64,000 nt of DNA from Lobulomyces angularis (GCA_027604685.1 JADHYX010000010.1:62001-126000); one strand, 5' to 3'; positions 24,625-44,284 are shown, counted from the first letter of the stretch. A program made the numbers and translations. Notes: a model not told the origin generated them from the letters alone.

Positions 24625-25467
24625 GTATTTCCAAGTTTTTTTTTTTATATCTAATAATAATAATAGAAAAAAAAATTATTTACTGGTAAAATAAAATTGA
24701 ATCAATTTAATCGTTAAGTTTTTTCAATTATACTATTTGTTTTGCACCTTCGTAAGTTTCATATAGTGTTTTTTTCCACCACCTTCATACTTCTCTAAAA
24801 GGAGTACTAAATTGACTCTTTTATAGAATATTCTTAATAAGTTCTACATTAAAATTTGCTGAAGAACGAGCTTTTTATCGTTCCAACACACTTACAGGAT
24901 TTTAGTTTTAACTTTATGATTTTCTAATTTTTAATGCAACGCCAGACTAACATTAAAAATTAATTTTAAGCTTTATTTGAAAACTGAACTGAGTGGTGCT
25001 TTTCAAGTTATTATTTACTTCCATTGAAAAGCTTCACTTTTAGCATTACGGTTGCGTTAGCTATGATCAAAGATAGCCTTTCAAAGTAAGGACTTCGTCT
25101 CCTCTTGATAAGATCCCCACCTTCTTCTAAAAGTCCGTGAAAAAAAGTTTGATTACAATTTGTATCAAGGTTCTCGGATCTGCTTCGGTCGCAATTTGAT
25201 AGTAGAATTGCAGTATTAATCCAGTGCTGAAATACACTGTGTTTCCTGGATTTGGATAAAGGAGATATAACCTCTTCTAATGAATTAACTGATGGTGCTG
25301 TTTCTGGGTTATTGCCCTCCGTCAATGACGACGCTATAGTTGGTGTGGCAGAAGAATCGCAGCAAGATGTTAATTCATGTTTGGATTTTTTTGAAGAATA
25401 TACTGTTGACGATAAATGAATATTCGAGTTTGAAGCAATAACAGTTGTTGCGCTATACTTCAGTACA
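24625..25467. other. Intergenic or 3' extension of the kinase gene
   Basis: No gene on the plus strand. On the minus strand, 25011-25440 is open in one frame (ending at the stop at 25011-25013) with Ser-rich text such as NPETAPSVNSLEEVISPLSK. It may be a further C-terminal exon of the neighbouring kinase, but I could not find a splice that joins it cleanly. Confidence 0.4.
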
Positions 25468-26871
<1,404 letters not shown>

Positions 26872-27283
26872 TGATTTTGCAGCCTGCAATATAGCTTATA
26901 GTATACAAACTTAATTTTATGAAAAAATATTGTATTTAATTAAGTTATTATTTAATTACGTAAACATTCTCATGAATGTAATGTGATTGGTGTCAGAAAA
27001 TGATAAAAAGAATTATTAATATTGAATTGAAGATTACAAAAATGACAGAAAGCTATTTATTTTCATATTTCACAAAAAAAAGTAAAGCAAGAATATATGC
27101 AATTAAATTAGGAATATAATACGAGTAAAAAGAAATAAAGAGTTCAATAATGGTTTTAGATGTTTTAAAAATGTTCATTATCCTACAAATTAAAATTACT
27201 TAAATTATTTAGAAAAACCTTCTTTTCCTTATGTTATTAATTTACAATCATTTTAAAAAAAAAATTCAATAAGATAGAATGCC
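26872..27283. other. Intergenic
   Basis: AT-rich DNA between two minus-strand genes. A splice acceptor just upstream of the kinase ATG (around 26883) suggests a possible 5' exon here, not resolved. Confidence 0.4.
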
Positions 27284-28053
27284 TTATTTTTTTTGACAAC
27301 TGTTCACTGCCCATTCCATTCCATCAGAAACCCCATCACCGTTTTTGGCCGAACAAGGTTGAATTTGCCATTTTCTGTTTCTAATTGAGTTTAAATTCAA
27401 ACCAACAGCAATTTCATCAGCTGGTAATGAATTCATCAAATCCTGCTTATTTGCAAATACAAGAAGTGGAACTTCCACAAGTTTAGCTTCTTCTAACAAA
27501 GAGTGCAATTCTATTCCGCTATTTAAATAAAGAGATTCATTTTGCTGTAATATATATTTTCTTTACGTTTCCTCAAGCCTTCTCCTATCAGAACTATCAA
27601 TAACATATATCTAAAAATTTATTGTGAATATATTAGTCCAAATAAAAAAACCTTTTATTTTAATTTTAATAATATATAAGTACCAAGATATCAGCGCTTT
27701 CAAAGTAATTTCTCCAATATGGTCTAATTGTCTTTTGCCCTATAAGAATTGAAAAAAAATGTATAGGATTTTATGTGGAATAAAATACCAATATAATCGA
27801 TTACCTCCAATATCCCAAAGTGTCATTTTGAAACCATCTTGAACAACTGTCTTTATATTAAATCCTTGGGTTGGCTTAATATCTTGTATTGCTTCCGAAG
27901 CCAATCTCTTTAGAATAGTGGTTTTTCCTGCATTATCTAATCCAAGAAGAAGGATTTTGACTTCTCTATCTTGTTTCCTTAACTTCCTCAAGAGCGATAA
28001 TAGTCCCTAGTGCAAATATAAAAAACCAATTTATATGTTGATTATTACCATCA
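27284..28053 (-). CDS. ARL3: ADP-ribosylation-factor-like GTPase ARL3
   Basis: Five exons join to [20 protein letters not shown] and continue with P-loop GLDNAGKTT, switch I PTQGFN, switch [23 protein letters not shown] and C-terminal [13 protein letters not shown]. The text follows ARL3 rather than ARL2 ([10 protein letters not shown] start, TQGFNIK). ARL3 releases lipidated cargo from UNC119 and PDE6-delta in cilia, so it supports a flagellated life stage (inference). The first exon is only 6 nt (ATGATG at 28048-28053), fixed by the conserved GLLS start of exon 2. Stop TAA at 27284-27286. Length is normal. Confidence 0.95.
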
Positions 28054-28647
28054 TAATGCGTGTGTACTTAGTTTAAAAGCTGGGCTATTAGTAATATGGT
28101 AGAATCAAGTGTAAAAAGCTCGGTTCTATAAAGGATTCGGAGTTTGAAATATGACAAATAAGTATAGTTTTACCATTTTTATTAATCATACCAATCTTTA
28201 TTAACATCATTCCGAACTTTACATATTTGATAACTTAATCTCAAGCTTCTATCTCATCGAATTTATTTTGCAATAAAAGTCAGTTATAATAATAAATTTT
28301 AAAAAAGTTCAAATTATGGTTTAGCTTTGTACTTTTGTACTATTTTAGTTTAAAATAAAGAGTATATTCAAAAATTAAACTGTTTCAGTTTAGAATAAAG
28401 ATTTTGGGCATCAAGAAATTGTCAAATTTTTAGTCATCATACAAATTTTAATCTAATTGTGTGACAAAGTAAGAGTTTATTTTTCAAACAACAGTAAGGT
28501 TAAATTTTTGCGAATGTTTAATATTTCCAAGTTTACAGGTAGTTTATGAAGAAATAGTCATTGGAAGAATTTACTTGAAATATTATTTATTCGATGGTAT
28601 TTTATAAAATTGTTTTACTTTACACCAACTCAATCAGATTCTTTTAG
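28054..28647. other. Divergent intergenic region, ARL3 and COP1
   Basis: Holds the promoters and the unresolved first COP1 exon. An ATG at 28514 opens a short frame with a donor after 25 bases, but its phase does not match the first secure COP1 exon. Confidence 0.4.
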
Positions 28648-31303
28648 AAAAGAAAACCATCAAATATAAATTTAAAGCAAGAAATAGCTAATAAAAGGTT
28701 AAAGACTATCAACAGTCATTTATCTTTAAACTTGGAACATTCTGATAGTGAAGAGGAGAATTCTTTTTCTTGGTAAAAATTTTTTTGTTTTCTTATGTTT
28801 CCCAATTATCGATATTCAATTACCCTTTAAATAATTATGGATTACATGTTTATTTAATACTCTGATAGTGGAATTTGCACCCACACAATTAGAGAAGCTT
28901 TCGTTACCCAGTGTGGGTAAAAACTGATATTGATTTTATTTTATTTATTATTGAAAAAAATTAATACTAGGCATTCATTCTGGTATACCTACCTTGCTTT
29001 CCTATTTTTTGAGTACTAAAAAAAAACCATATCTTTTTTTAGTCATTCGTGTATTTCTGAGTATCTGCAAAATAAAAAGCATTGCCCAACTTGCTTAAAC
29101 TCTTTATTAAGCAATCAAATTTTTCCAAACTTTATGCGTAACCAACTTTTGTTAAGTAAAAAGTTAATTTTTTTATTAGTAAATAAATTGATTAAGAAAG
29201 CTATTTCCTCAAATGTTGGTTTAGGTATAAAAAATTTTAAACTACATAAATATTTACGTTAATTCAATTTAGAGGGTGGGAAAGAAATAAGGGAAAATGT
29301 TCCGTCAAACCTTATAACGTTGGAATTACTGTTGGCGTTTTTACAAAAATCAAAAAAACAACAAGATCAGGTACCCAATTACTTAACTAATTTTTTTAGA
29401 AGAATTTATGATAAAATTTTAGATACTAAGGGATGTTGTCACCAAATTAAAAAAAATTTCTGTGGACGAGGCTACTATCAAAGATGAACTTAATATAGTG
29501 AAGGAAAAGGGCTCGGTTACTGATGTCAACTTGCAAGAAACAAAAATACCCGAAAATGATGATGCATTTTCAGTAGCAGCTAGCAGCAAGGATGTGGGCT
29601 CTCCTATTCAATATATTAACGAAGAAGTCAATGAAACTAAAAAAAGTCCCGGCTCCACTAATATTGAAAGTCCCAAAAACCAAAAAAAGTCTTCCATACA
29701 CCAAAAAGTCCAGAAACATTTTTCTGACTTGCAAGAATGTTATTTTTCACAAGCAAGTGGTAATATTTGTAAACTTAAAAGCAAAAAATTTTTCTATTAT
29801 CATTTATAGATGAGGGGAAGATTGGAATGCCTTTTACTGAAATATTTTCTAAGTTTTGGAAGTATTCTAAACTGAAAACAGTAGCAAACTTACACTACGC
29901 AGATTCTTTTTTTATTAATACATCGTCCATAGTATCTTCAATAGAATTTGATAAAGACGGGGAGTTTTTTGCTACAGCAGGTGTAAGTGTATATTATTTA
30001 TTCAACTATTTTATTTTCTGTTAGGTCACTAGGAAAATTAAGATATTCGAGTATGCAAATGTGGTGTATAATTATAAAGAAGGCAGAGCCAACGATTTGG
30101 CAACAAATTTTATCACCTCTAGAAATTCGGCACCAAATTCTGAGAAACATTATTCCAGCCGAAGTTCATTTTCAAGTCCCCATGGAGAAGACCCAGATGG
30201 GAACGCTTTGGATGATGTAGATGAGTTTAACAGTGATGAAGATCATGCTCCAGGTGCAGGTGACGGTATAACTAGATATCCGATTCAAGAAATATCCTGT
30301 AGATCCAAAATTAGCTGTCTTTCATGGAATTCCTATATTAAAAACCAATTATTATCAAGTGATTACGAAGGAGTTGTTTCTTTGTGGGATTCTAATACTG
30401 GCGGAATTACATCACAGTTTAATGAACATGAAAAAAGGGCTTGGAGTGTCGATTTTTCACTGATTGACCCTTTGATCTTTGCAAGTGGTGGAGATGATTC
30501 TAAAGGTAACTTAAGTTTTCAATTGATAATAGTCATTTTTTTAGTAAAAATTTGGTCAACAAACCACAAAAAATCCACCACAGTGATACGTACTAAAGCG
30601 AGCGTTTGTTCTGTAAAATTTAATCCTGAAGTAAACCATCAAATTGCCCTTGGGTCTGCAGGTAATAAAAGAAAAAAGATTTTTGTTAACCAGTATCATA
30701 CAAGATCATCATATACACTATTATGATTTGAGAAATGTATCTCAACCTTTGTTTGTTCTAAAGGGTCACCGTAAAGCAGTATCCTATGTCAAATTTATTG
30801 ACAAAGGAGAAATGGTATCTGCTTCAACAGATTGTACCTTAAAGTTATGGGATATAAAAAAATCAGTAGATCCTGCCACCAAAGCATTAGAAAGTCAAAT
30901 GGAATTGAAAAATACAGGATTTTCATCAGCTTCTACCTTTCTTGTTAGACCAACCCCTTCCTCCATCTTGCAATTTCCAAACAGCGAAACTAGTGAATCA
31001 TTGTTAAAATCTTTTCAGGGGCATTTAAATGAAAGAAACTTTGTTGGTCTAAGCGTAAATAACACTGGGGATTACGTGGCATGTGGAAGCGAAACTAATG
31101 AAGTCTACATATATTTTAAAAATTTACCCAAACCAATAATTACATATTCATTTGGAAATCCAATTGATTCTATCACAGGGCAGTCTTCAACAGAAGAAGA
31201 TCCAAATCAGTTTGTGTCTTCAGTTTGTTGGCAAAGAAATACCCAAAATGTACTTGTTACTGCTAATTCACAAGGTAGAATAAAAGTTTTGGAAATGAGT
31301 TAA
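28648..31303 (+). CDS. COP1: COP1 E3 ubiquitin ligase (RING, coiled coil, WD40)
   Basis: Exons join to a RING finger CGICTHTIREAFVTQCGHSF, CHSCISEYLQNKKHCPTC, followed by FPNFMRNQLLL, a helical region, the COP1-specific HFSDLQECYFSQ, and a WD40 propeller: SSIVSSIEFDKDGEFFATAG, KISCLSWNSYIKNQLLSSDY, WSVDFSLIDPLIFASGGDD, ADHHIHYYDLRNVSQPLFVL and NEFVSSVCW-like end, through TANSQGRIKVLEM. Order and text match animal and plant COP1. COP1 acts with CUL4-DDB1 and DET1 to ubiquitinate transcription factors. A 12-nt exon (28971-28982) supplies the GHSFC core of the RING. The propeller carries an extra acidic insert at about 30.1-30.26 kb. The start codon is not resolved; 28648 is the start of the first secure exon. 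Confidence 0.93.
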
Positions 31304-31468
31304 GATTATAAAGGCAGTAGTATTCTTCAGACTTAATTAATTTTAATCAAAAAAAAAATTCATTAAAAAAATAAAGAAATCTAATTGTTTATAAAGTTAA
31401 AAAAACCAAGTTTGTTCTTAATATATTATAAATTTCAGAAACCAAAAATTAACTAATGTATTGTATTA

Positions 31469-33265
31469 TTATTCATATTCTTCCCAACCCAATTTGTTTA
31501 ATTTTTTCACTTTTTCTAAGACTATGTTTTCTTGCTTCTTTTGATATTTTAGTAGTTTATCTTGATACAATTTTGTGTGGCAACCTAAAATTTTGATTGC
31601 TAAAAGAGCAGCATTAGTTGAATTGTCAATGGCAACAGTGGCAACTGGAACACCTCGCTATGATATTAAATATCCGTTAAAACAGGAATGGTTTTTTTTT
31701 TTTTTACCGGCATTTGAACAATGGAATGTAGCGAATCAACACCATCCAAATACTTTAAAGCAATTGGGACACCAATGACAGGCAAAGGAGTAATAGCCGC
31801 AACCATGCCTGGTAAATGAGCAGCGCCGCCAGCAGCAGCAATAATAACTTTTAAACCTCTTTCGTGAGCGGACTTTGCATAATTAACCATTCTTTCAGGG
31901 GTTCGGTGAGCAGAAACAATCGTAACTTCAAAAGGCACTTCAAATTCCTTCAAAATTTCAGCAGCTGCTTTCATTTTTGGTAAATCAGAATCAGATCCCA
32001 TAATTACTCCTACAACTGGTGAAAATTTCAAATGTTGATTTGGCTCTGAAATTGATTTTAAAATCTCGTTACAAGCATTATTAACTTCTTGCAATGAGGC
32101 TCCTACCGTCGTAATGTGACCCATTTTTCGCCCAGATCGCCACTCTTTCCCATATAAATGTACAGTTGTACCAGGCAAGGGAAGTGATGCGGTGCAAGGA
32201 AGTAAAGTATTATCAGCTCCAACTTCACTTCCAAGAATATTAATCATAATGGCAGCTGGAACTTTCATATCAGTGTTGCCCAACGGTAAGCCCGCAATTG
32301 CTCTAACATGGTTTTCAAACTGTGAAGTGTAGCATGCTTCTATGGTGTAGTGACCACTGTTATGTGGTCTTGGCGCAATTTCATTTAAGTATATGTTACC
32401 ATCTTCTAGTAAAAACATCTCAACACCAAATACCCCAGCTCCTTTGTAACCGCTTATTGCAAGCTCTGCTACTTCCTTAGCTTTCTTAGCAACTTTTCCA
32501 TCTATTTGAGCTGGAGCGATAACCAGTTGACAAACATTATTTTTTTGAATTGTCTCAACAACAGGATAAGACAAAACTTCCCCATCTCGCCCTCTAGCAA
32601 CCATAACTGCCAGTTCCTTTACAAATGGAACAAATTTTTCAATGTAAAGTTCCATTTTTCCGTTCCCTAATGCCTTTAAGCCAGAATGAAAATCTTTCTG
32701 CGATTTTATTACAAAATTTCCTCTTCCATCATAAGCTAATTTTTTGGATTTTAATAGAAACGGGAACCCAAATTTTACTGAAGCTTCATTCAAAACACTT
32801 AATTCATTTCCATTAATTTCTAAGTTTAAAAATTCCCCTAGTGGTAAATTTCTAGATTTTAATTCCAATTTTTGTTTATATTTATCTTGGATGACTTCAA
32901 TGGTAGTTGGATCAGGATGAATTTCCAAAAGAGGGTTTTGTTTTTTAGCTTCATATAACGCATCACAATTAACGTGCTCTATTTCAACGGTTAAAACATC
33001 AGACTTTTGAGCCAATTCCAAAACCTTTTCATGATTTTTGAAGTCATCATTAATGTGATCATTATGATTTGTCAATTTAACAGCTGGATTAGGTTGATTA
33101 TCTAGTACTGCAACTTTCAGATTTAGTCGATTTGCAGCCTCTATTGACATTCTGAAAGAAAAAATTAAGTTAATTCCTAAAGTTGTTATACCTTCCTAAC
33201 TGCCCACCTCCCAAAATTCCGTAGATCTTTGATTGAGCTGCCATTATATTTTGATCAACTTTCAT
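31469..33265 (-). CDS. ADE2: Phosphoribosylaminoimidazole carboxylase, fused PurK-PurE
   Basis: Three exons, start [20 protein letters not shown] at 33265, stop TAA at 31469-31471, about 580 residues. The N-terminal PurK half shows [11 protein letters not shown], an ATP-grasp core and the motif [20 protein letters not shown]. The C-terminal PurE half has [44 protein letters not shown] and the terminal exon [19 protein letters not shown]. It converts AIR to CAIR in purine synthesis. Fusion in the PurK-PurE order is the fungal/plant arrangement. An intron separates VQMP from [10 protein letters not shown]. Confidence 0.97.
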
Positions 33266-33479
33266 GTTTGGATGTTAAATATTTTATTTTTTTTGTTATG
33301 TATATTTTAGAATTTTTTTTCATTTTTTGAACGTAAAAGTTGTACCTTTTTTTGGTTTCCCTTGATTTCTGCATTAATAAGTTTATCCAAATATAAATTA
33401 AATAAAGCCTTAGCTATTTTAATTCTCGAAGCAAACTTGATTGTGTGAATATAAATTAAGAAAAACCAGTCCATCAAAA

Positions 33480-34178
33480 ATGAGTGAAAGTAGATTTATA
33501 ATTTGTCCAAGGACTGATAAGAATATTTTCATAACTCAAAAAACAATTCAAAACTACGCAGCTACACAATTTAGCAGCAGAGACCCTAAAAATGGATACC
33601 AAAAAATTGTTATCAAAAGATTAAATGGGTATTCTTGTTTAAGATTTGATCATCATCCTCAACCGTATTTAGGAATTTTAGATAATAAACTATGCCTATT
33701 TGAATATCCTACAGAATTGACATATTTTACAGTATTTCTTTTTGAAAAAAGAAAATTGCCTGATGGGGAGTGGTCTAGTATAGATCCCGAAGATGGTTAA
33801 AAAATTTTATTTATATTAATAATATATTACTTATTTAGATTTTTAAATTTTTTAAATTTTAGGACAACTAAATTTTGAAGCTAGTGAAGGATTTTCATTT
33901 AAGGTTAGTTGTGAAAAATAAGTTATAGACTCAAGTTAACAACAAATTATTATTTTTTGTGTTAGGCAGCATTTTTTCACATCCATACTAAATCATTTTT
34001 AAGTTTCAACAAAATTAATAAAACTTTTGAAGTTGTACCAGTTCCACTAGAGTTTAATCTAAATGAAATTGATAAAAGTTCTTTTCATTATAACTTTGGT
34101 GAGAGTTTATGGTGCCTGGAGGCGGTCGCTAAAAATTGGAGATTAGAGTATGGCACTGTCGCAGAAATAATAAAATAG
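33480..34178 (+). CDS. Unknown 189-residue protein
   Basis: Three exons (33480-33795, 33863-33903, 33966-34178) join in phase to MSESRFIICPRTDKNIFITQ through VAEIIK, stop TAG. No family recognised. Short beta-strand-like segments with Gly and aromatic residues (NGYSCLRFD, QPYLGILDNKLCLF, FHIHTKSFLSFNK) suggest an all-beta fold such as a beta-trefoil, but that is only a look. No signal peptide or membrane segment. It is divergent from ADE2 with ~215 bases between. Confidence 0.7.
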
Positions 34179-34412
34179 AGTTAGTTATTGTTTTAATCTA
34201 ATGTTTATTTATTAACTCTGTAATATAATTTTCTGTTTATTTGATGAACTAGTGAGGTTTTCTTTTTTTTAGATGTAATTAAAAATGCATAATTTGTAAT
34301 TTATTAATTAATAACATGGAAATAAAAATAATATAAACCTAATATCAAAATAATTGCAAACAATAATTAATTAAGTAAACCAAAAAATTATTAAATAAAA
34401 AAAAAAGTGATG

Positions 34413-37474
<3,062 letters not shown>

Positions 37475-37681
37475 TACTCAGTTAGTTCTTAGTTGAATTA
37501 TAAAATCACCAGAAACTTTTTTTCAAAAGAAAACCCTAGTTTTTTTTAAAGGAATTCACCTCCTTCAGTTGTAAAATATGCTTTTAATAAACAAAGTAGT
37601 CTTATATGCTTTCTGCAACATTAAATAAATTAGCAATATATGATTACATACACCATCTAACTAAAATAAATAAAATCAACC

Positions 37682-40600
37682 TTAATCAATTAAGATAACA
37701 TCATCTTCATCTAAAATTTCGGGCGCTACCCTTCTTTGTTCCACTTCCTTTTGTGCCGAGTAATCAATATCGCTTTCTTCCTTTTCGGTTTTGATTGATG
37801 CATTTTTGAAAATTTCATGTTGTTTTTTCATTAAGGTTTGAATGTCTGTTCTCATCTGCTTTATTTCGGAATGAGGAAACCAATCAGCTTCTCTTTCTTT
37901 CTTGCCATACTTTCCCTGCGGTTTGCTCTAAACACCAAAATTTAAATGTTTTAACACAATGCTTATTTACCAAACAAAGTTGCAAATATTTTTCTGGGTC
38001 CGTCATAAAAACTTCTAAGGTTTTTAATAAGTAAACACCGCAATCACAAAAATTAGGTTGTTGGGTAGACTAGTAACCAAAAAAATTGATAATATAGAGA
38101 CTTTTATAATACCTTAGCATAAAGCGGTGCAGTTTTTTCCCTAAGTAAAATTTTTTTTTTTAGTTTATCTTCGGCCTCCAGTATTAAGTAACTACGAAAC
38201 ATTTATAAAAAATAAAAACCTAAAAATTGGTGGAAATAATGTACCTTTCTAAATTTCTAAATGTTTTGGAGTGCTTATGATCCAATGAATCAAAAAATAT
38301 TATTTTACATGAGTCCATATCCGACTGCAATTTTAGTAAAGCGGTGTTACCTTTAGCTTTTTTACTTTTACATTTCTCTTCAGTTTTTTCCAAATTCGAA
38401 AAATCATTGTCAATATCACTACCCGAATCCATAAGGCTGTTGTTGATGGAATATTGCATTGATCTTTTGACTTGTTCTGGTGTCTCCGATGTCAAAGACC
38501 TTTTAAAAAGTTTTTCAGATGCATCAATAACATTTTCTGAGGACACAATGTTATCCTCGAAATCTTTTCCGTGGCCATTCGACTTCCTCTGCCGCTCTAC
38601 TGTAACTGAAGAATCTGTATCACTATCTGCATGCACCATTACAAAACAATTTGAATTAGCTTTTTTTTCACTATCGCAGTCCAATTCATTAAAAATATCA
38701 AAATTTCCTCCACCAACCAATTCGGTTTTAACTGTCATTCCTTTGCGATACCCCATTTCATCTTCGCTGTCAAAATTTGGCTGAATTCTTTGATTTTTAT
38801 TTTCAATGTTTCCTGTTAAATCAATAAGGTCGTCTTGCACCCCATCATTTTCATCAGAAGGCGGTATATCAACACCTACAATATTGAATGAAATACTTAT
38901 GGAAAAAGAAAATGAGCACCTTTACTACGGTCAAAATAACTGGAGCGCTGAGGACTACTTTCTGGGTCAAACATAGAATCCGCACTGCTTGACTCTATTT
39001 CAGAACATCTCATGTTTTTATTGACGCTTTCGGCATCAAAGGGTATTAAATGGGTAACATCGCCTGAATAATTTAAATTATCAACAATAAATAAATTTTT
39101 ACCAACAGTGTTTTCGATTACATGTATGTCTGAGATGTTGCGAAACACTGCTGGTGTGTCAGCGATACACTGCTTGTTTGAAAGACTTAATTCTCCATCA
39201 TTGCAAAACTGACTGGCAGGCTTTTCTCTGCCATCACCTTCATTGCAATACCTTTTTTTTCTTTCTTTATTGGCAATACTGGTTCTGCCCGTTCGTTCAG
39301 TTGTTTCAGAACTGATGTTTAACTTAGCATCATCCAACAAGGCAATCTGAATATCATTATCTTCCAGGGAATCATTCTCAAATCCATTATCTTCGTCATC
39401 TACTGTCACAACATCAATTGCGTTCCTCAAAAGGGCACCGGGATTATAAATTAAGGCAAGATACCAATGAAAACTTGCAAGAAAACTTTTAACTGCATGT
39501 AATATTTGGTCTTACTTTTCATTAATTGGAATAAAAACATATTTCTTTTCAAATAAAGATACTAGCTTAGTCCACCTTTTCACATTATCATACCCAACAG
39601 TGCATTTATTCTCGTTTTTAGCAACTAGTTTCTCATAAAAAAAAGAATTAAATATATGCAGCATGCTTTTGATATTTTCCGGGTATCTATCAAAAATATA
39701 ACTAATAAAATACAGTTGACATGCTATTTTCAAAATTATCAATACCGTATGTAAAACTCGATAACAGTGTCATTTAAAAATTCACCGTCGTCCAGTCTAC
39801 TGTAGTCTTCCCAAGAAACGCTAATGGCCTGCTTTCCAGACTGATATACAAACATTCTTTGCAAAAGAGTTAAAAATAAAACTTGATTTTAGTTAAAAAT
39901 TAGCTTACTGTCCTGTAGGATAATTTTTTTTTGCAGTATCGCAGTTATTATTACTTAATTTTCGCAGCGAACTGCGTGTTTCATAGAAAGATGATCGGTT
40001 AGTCCTTGCAAAATGGTTCCGTGATGAGTTGACCTCGTTGTCTCTTTTCAGTTTTTTTTTAGATGGAAGATCATAATTTCGATTTTCAAAAACTTTCGAT
40101 TTTTCCTCTTTATGTTGACTAAAATATACACTTTTAATTTGACTATAACTTTTTGTATAACTTTGTATATCCATTATTTCCGCAGTGCTGAATAGCATTA
40201 AAAATTTAATAAGTTTAATATTTAAATATTGCGCACCTTAAATTTTCAACTTTTGTGCATTCCGATAAACTGCTCACCAATTGATTTTTGGAATGGCTAT
40301 TCTCGGAAAAAAAACAGAGCAGTTTTTTGTCGTCACTACTTTGCATTTTAAATAAGAGATAGTTAAATTCAGCGGCATCAGAATTCTGTTAAGAATTAAT
40401 TTTAAAATTTATACTACAAAAAAAGTTTTCTTACTTTTATAGAAAAAATTTCACCAACATTGCTCTTTTCTCCAAGTTTATCATACTCAACAGTCAGCTC
40501 ATTTTTATCCTTACAAAATTTTAGAAAGCAATTTTTTTCAAACTTTTTGACTTCATCATTGTTATAGATTTCGTACAGAGAAGTGAATGCAACATTAATC

Positions 40601-41119
40601 TTTAACAATTTGAAATGTTTATTTAATTTGAAAAGTTGGTTTATAAAAAATTACCTTAGGAGAAGTTTTTTTGAGTTGCATTACGTCAATCTTTTTAATA
40701 TGTTCACTAGGCTGTTTTGATTGTGTAGGAACTTTTGAATTCAATTTTAAACTGTTAATTCCTAGAAAATAGTGTAAACGTAAAAACCAAGAAATGTTAA
40801 ATCACTAACTCATTTGGTGGCTTCCGATTTCATCTGATATTGAATCGTCAACGAGTTCCGCGTTGTCATTTCTTAAAGTTTTGGAAGTGCGTGGAAGTAT
40901 CACTGAAGGTGATTTTACAAGCTCTTTTTTTTTCAATTCTCTACCATGAACAAATTTGGAAAGAATTGTATTCTTATTTATGCCATCAGATGGGGTATAC
41001 GAGCCAAAATTCGAGATGCGTTTTGAGCGCTTTGAGAATTACGTTAAAAAAACAAAAGAGAAAATTAACGATACTTGATTTGGCTTTTCAAGACTATAAG
41101 AAATTCTGTGATCTGACAT
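37682..41119 (-). CDS. ULP2/SENP6-SENP7-type SUMO protease
   Basis: Start MSDHRISYSL at 41119 (fixed by splicing of its exon to RSKRISNFGSYTP), stop TAA at 37682-37684. The N-terminal ~350 residues are basic and disordered. The C48 peptidase core has the catalytic His in HWYLALIYNPGALL (39.45 kb), the Asp in IIFFDSLDHKHSK (38.25 kb) and the Cys in QQPNFCDCGVYLLK (38.0 kb). A ~350-residue acidic, Ser-rich insert separates His from Asp, as in SENP6, SENP7 and Ulp2, which trim poly-SUMO chains in the nucleus. The C-terminus ends in DEDDVILID, a plausible SUMO-interacting motif. A second candidate SIM is DLIDLTGN within the insert. Confidence 0.92.
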
Positions 41120-41848
41120 CGAGGTAATTACCCCAAATGTTTTTAATGAAGTATAATTTAATATGTTTAATGAAAATTAAAATTTTTGTGAAATTTTTTT
41201 TTTTCTGTGAAAAAATTGTTTTGGATTTGAAATTTTTCTTAAAATAAATCTTTAAAAAGCTAAGTCAGCATCTTGCAATTAATTGAGTAATTCATTACCA
41301 TAGTTAGTAGAACAACGATTAGTGAAGTGTGATGCTACTTGCTGTTTAATTATATGTATATACCTTAATGTTAAGATATGTAGTGTTTTCTTCTGTTCTT
41401 ATTCCAGATATTGGGAACGGTTATTACAATATACAATTTTGTGTTGCAAAAAAAGAAAACTGATTTTATACTCTGCAAATGTAATTTTAGTTTCAGGTCC
41501 TTTTCTTAGCTATTATAAAACTGCTGCAAAATATAGAATTAGTATCCAGTGGTTAACTTGTTAATATGTCCTCAGTGTACTTTTCCTGTATCAATTCTAT
41601 GTCGCATTTCAATTATTTGTGAAAATCATATGGCTTTTTCTTTTTCTGAAAAAAAAAAAAGATAAATTTTGATAAAGTATCAACATCAACTGACTTTAAT
41701 ACTAAAACAAAAATTTATACTGGAAGTAAGGGATCAGACTTCCATATTTTTTTATTTTTTCTTTTATGTTCCTACACTTTTACTACTTCATTTTTATTTT
41801 ATTTTAGATCTTTTTAACCTACAACTTTTTTTTTTCCCTAATCTGCAG
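41120..41848. other. Divergent intergenic region, ULP2 and UGP1
   Basis: Over 700 bases. A short plus-strand frame at 41322-41564 is open but lacks protein-like features. An intron-like block ends at CTGCAG just before the UGP1 ATG, so part of this is probably a spliced 5' leader. Confidence 0.5.
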
Positions 41849-43946
<2,098 letters not shown>

Positions 43947-44284
43947 GATTTATTCAAATACTCTATTAGTAGTAGTAGAACATGCTTATTTTCTCTATTT
44001 TTTTTAAATATTTTTTATATTCAATGGGTTTTACTTAGTTTTGATTCTGAGAAGAATTAAGATTTTATTATCTATTTTGTGGAGAAAAAATTATTTATAA
44101 ATTGATTTACAAAAAATTAATGCTTCCAAATCATCAGGCATTTGACTCTTATTTACCTCTGGTTCAATGTAGTAATACTTTTACCTGTAGTAAAGGATGA
44201 AAAATTAATTTGTCTTTAGACAAATACAAAAAAAATAAAACTGAAGAATGTAAGTGGAGGTAAAAATTTTTTATTTTATCAAAA
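43947..44284. other. Intergenic
   Basis: Between two plus-strand genes: UGP1 3' end and EI24 promoter space. No RNA gene or repeat seen. Confidence 0.5.

Noticed and set aside
40840..41127. Plus-strand 95-residue open frame
   Set aside because: Lies exactly antisense to the first exons of the ULP2-like gene, whose splicing and protein text are convincing.
41322..41564. Plus-strand 80-residue open frame before UGP1
   Set aside because: Cys/Tyr/Leu-rich text typical of chance frames in AT-rich DNA; likely within the UGP1 5' leader.
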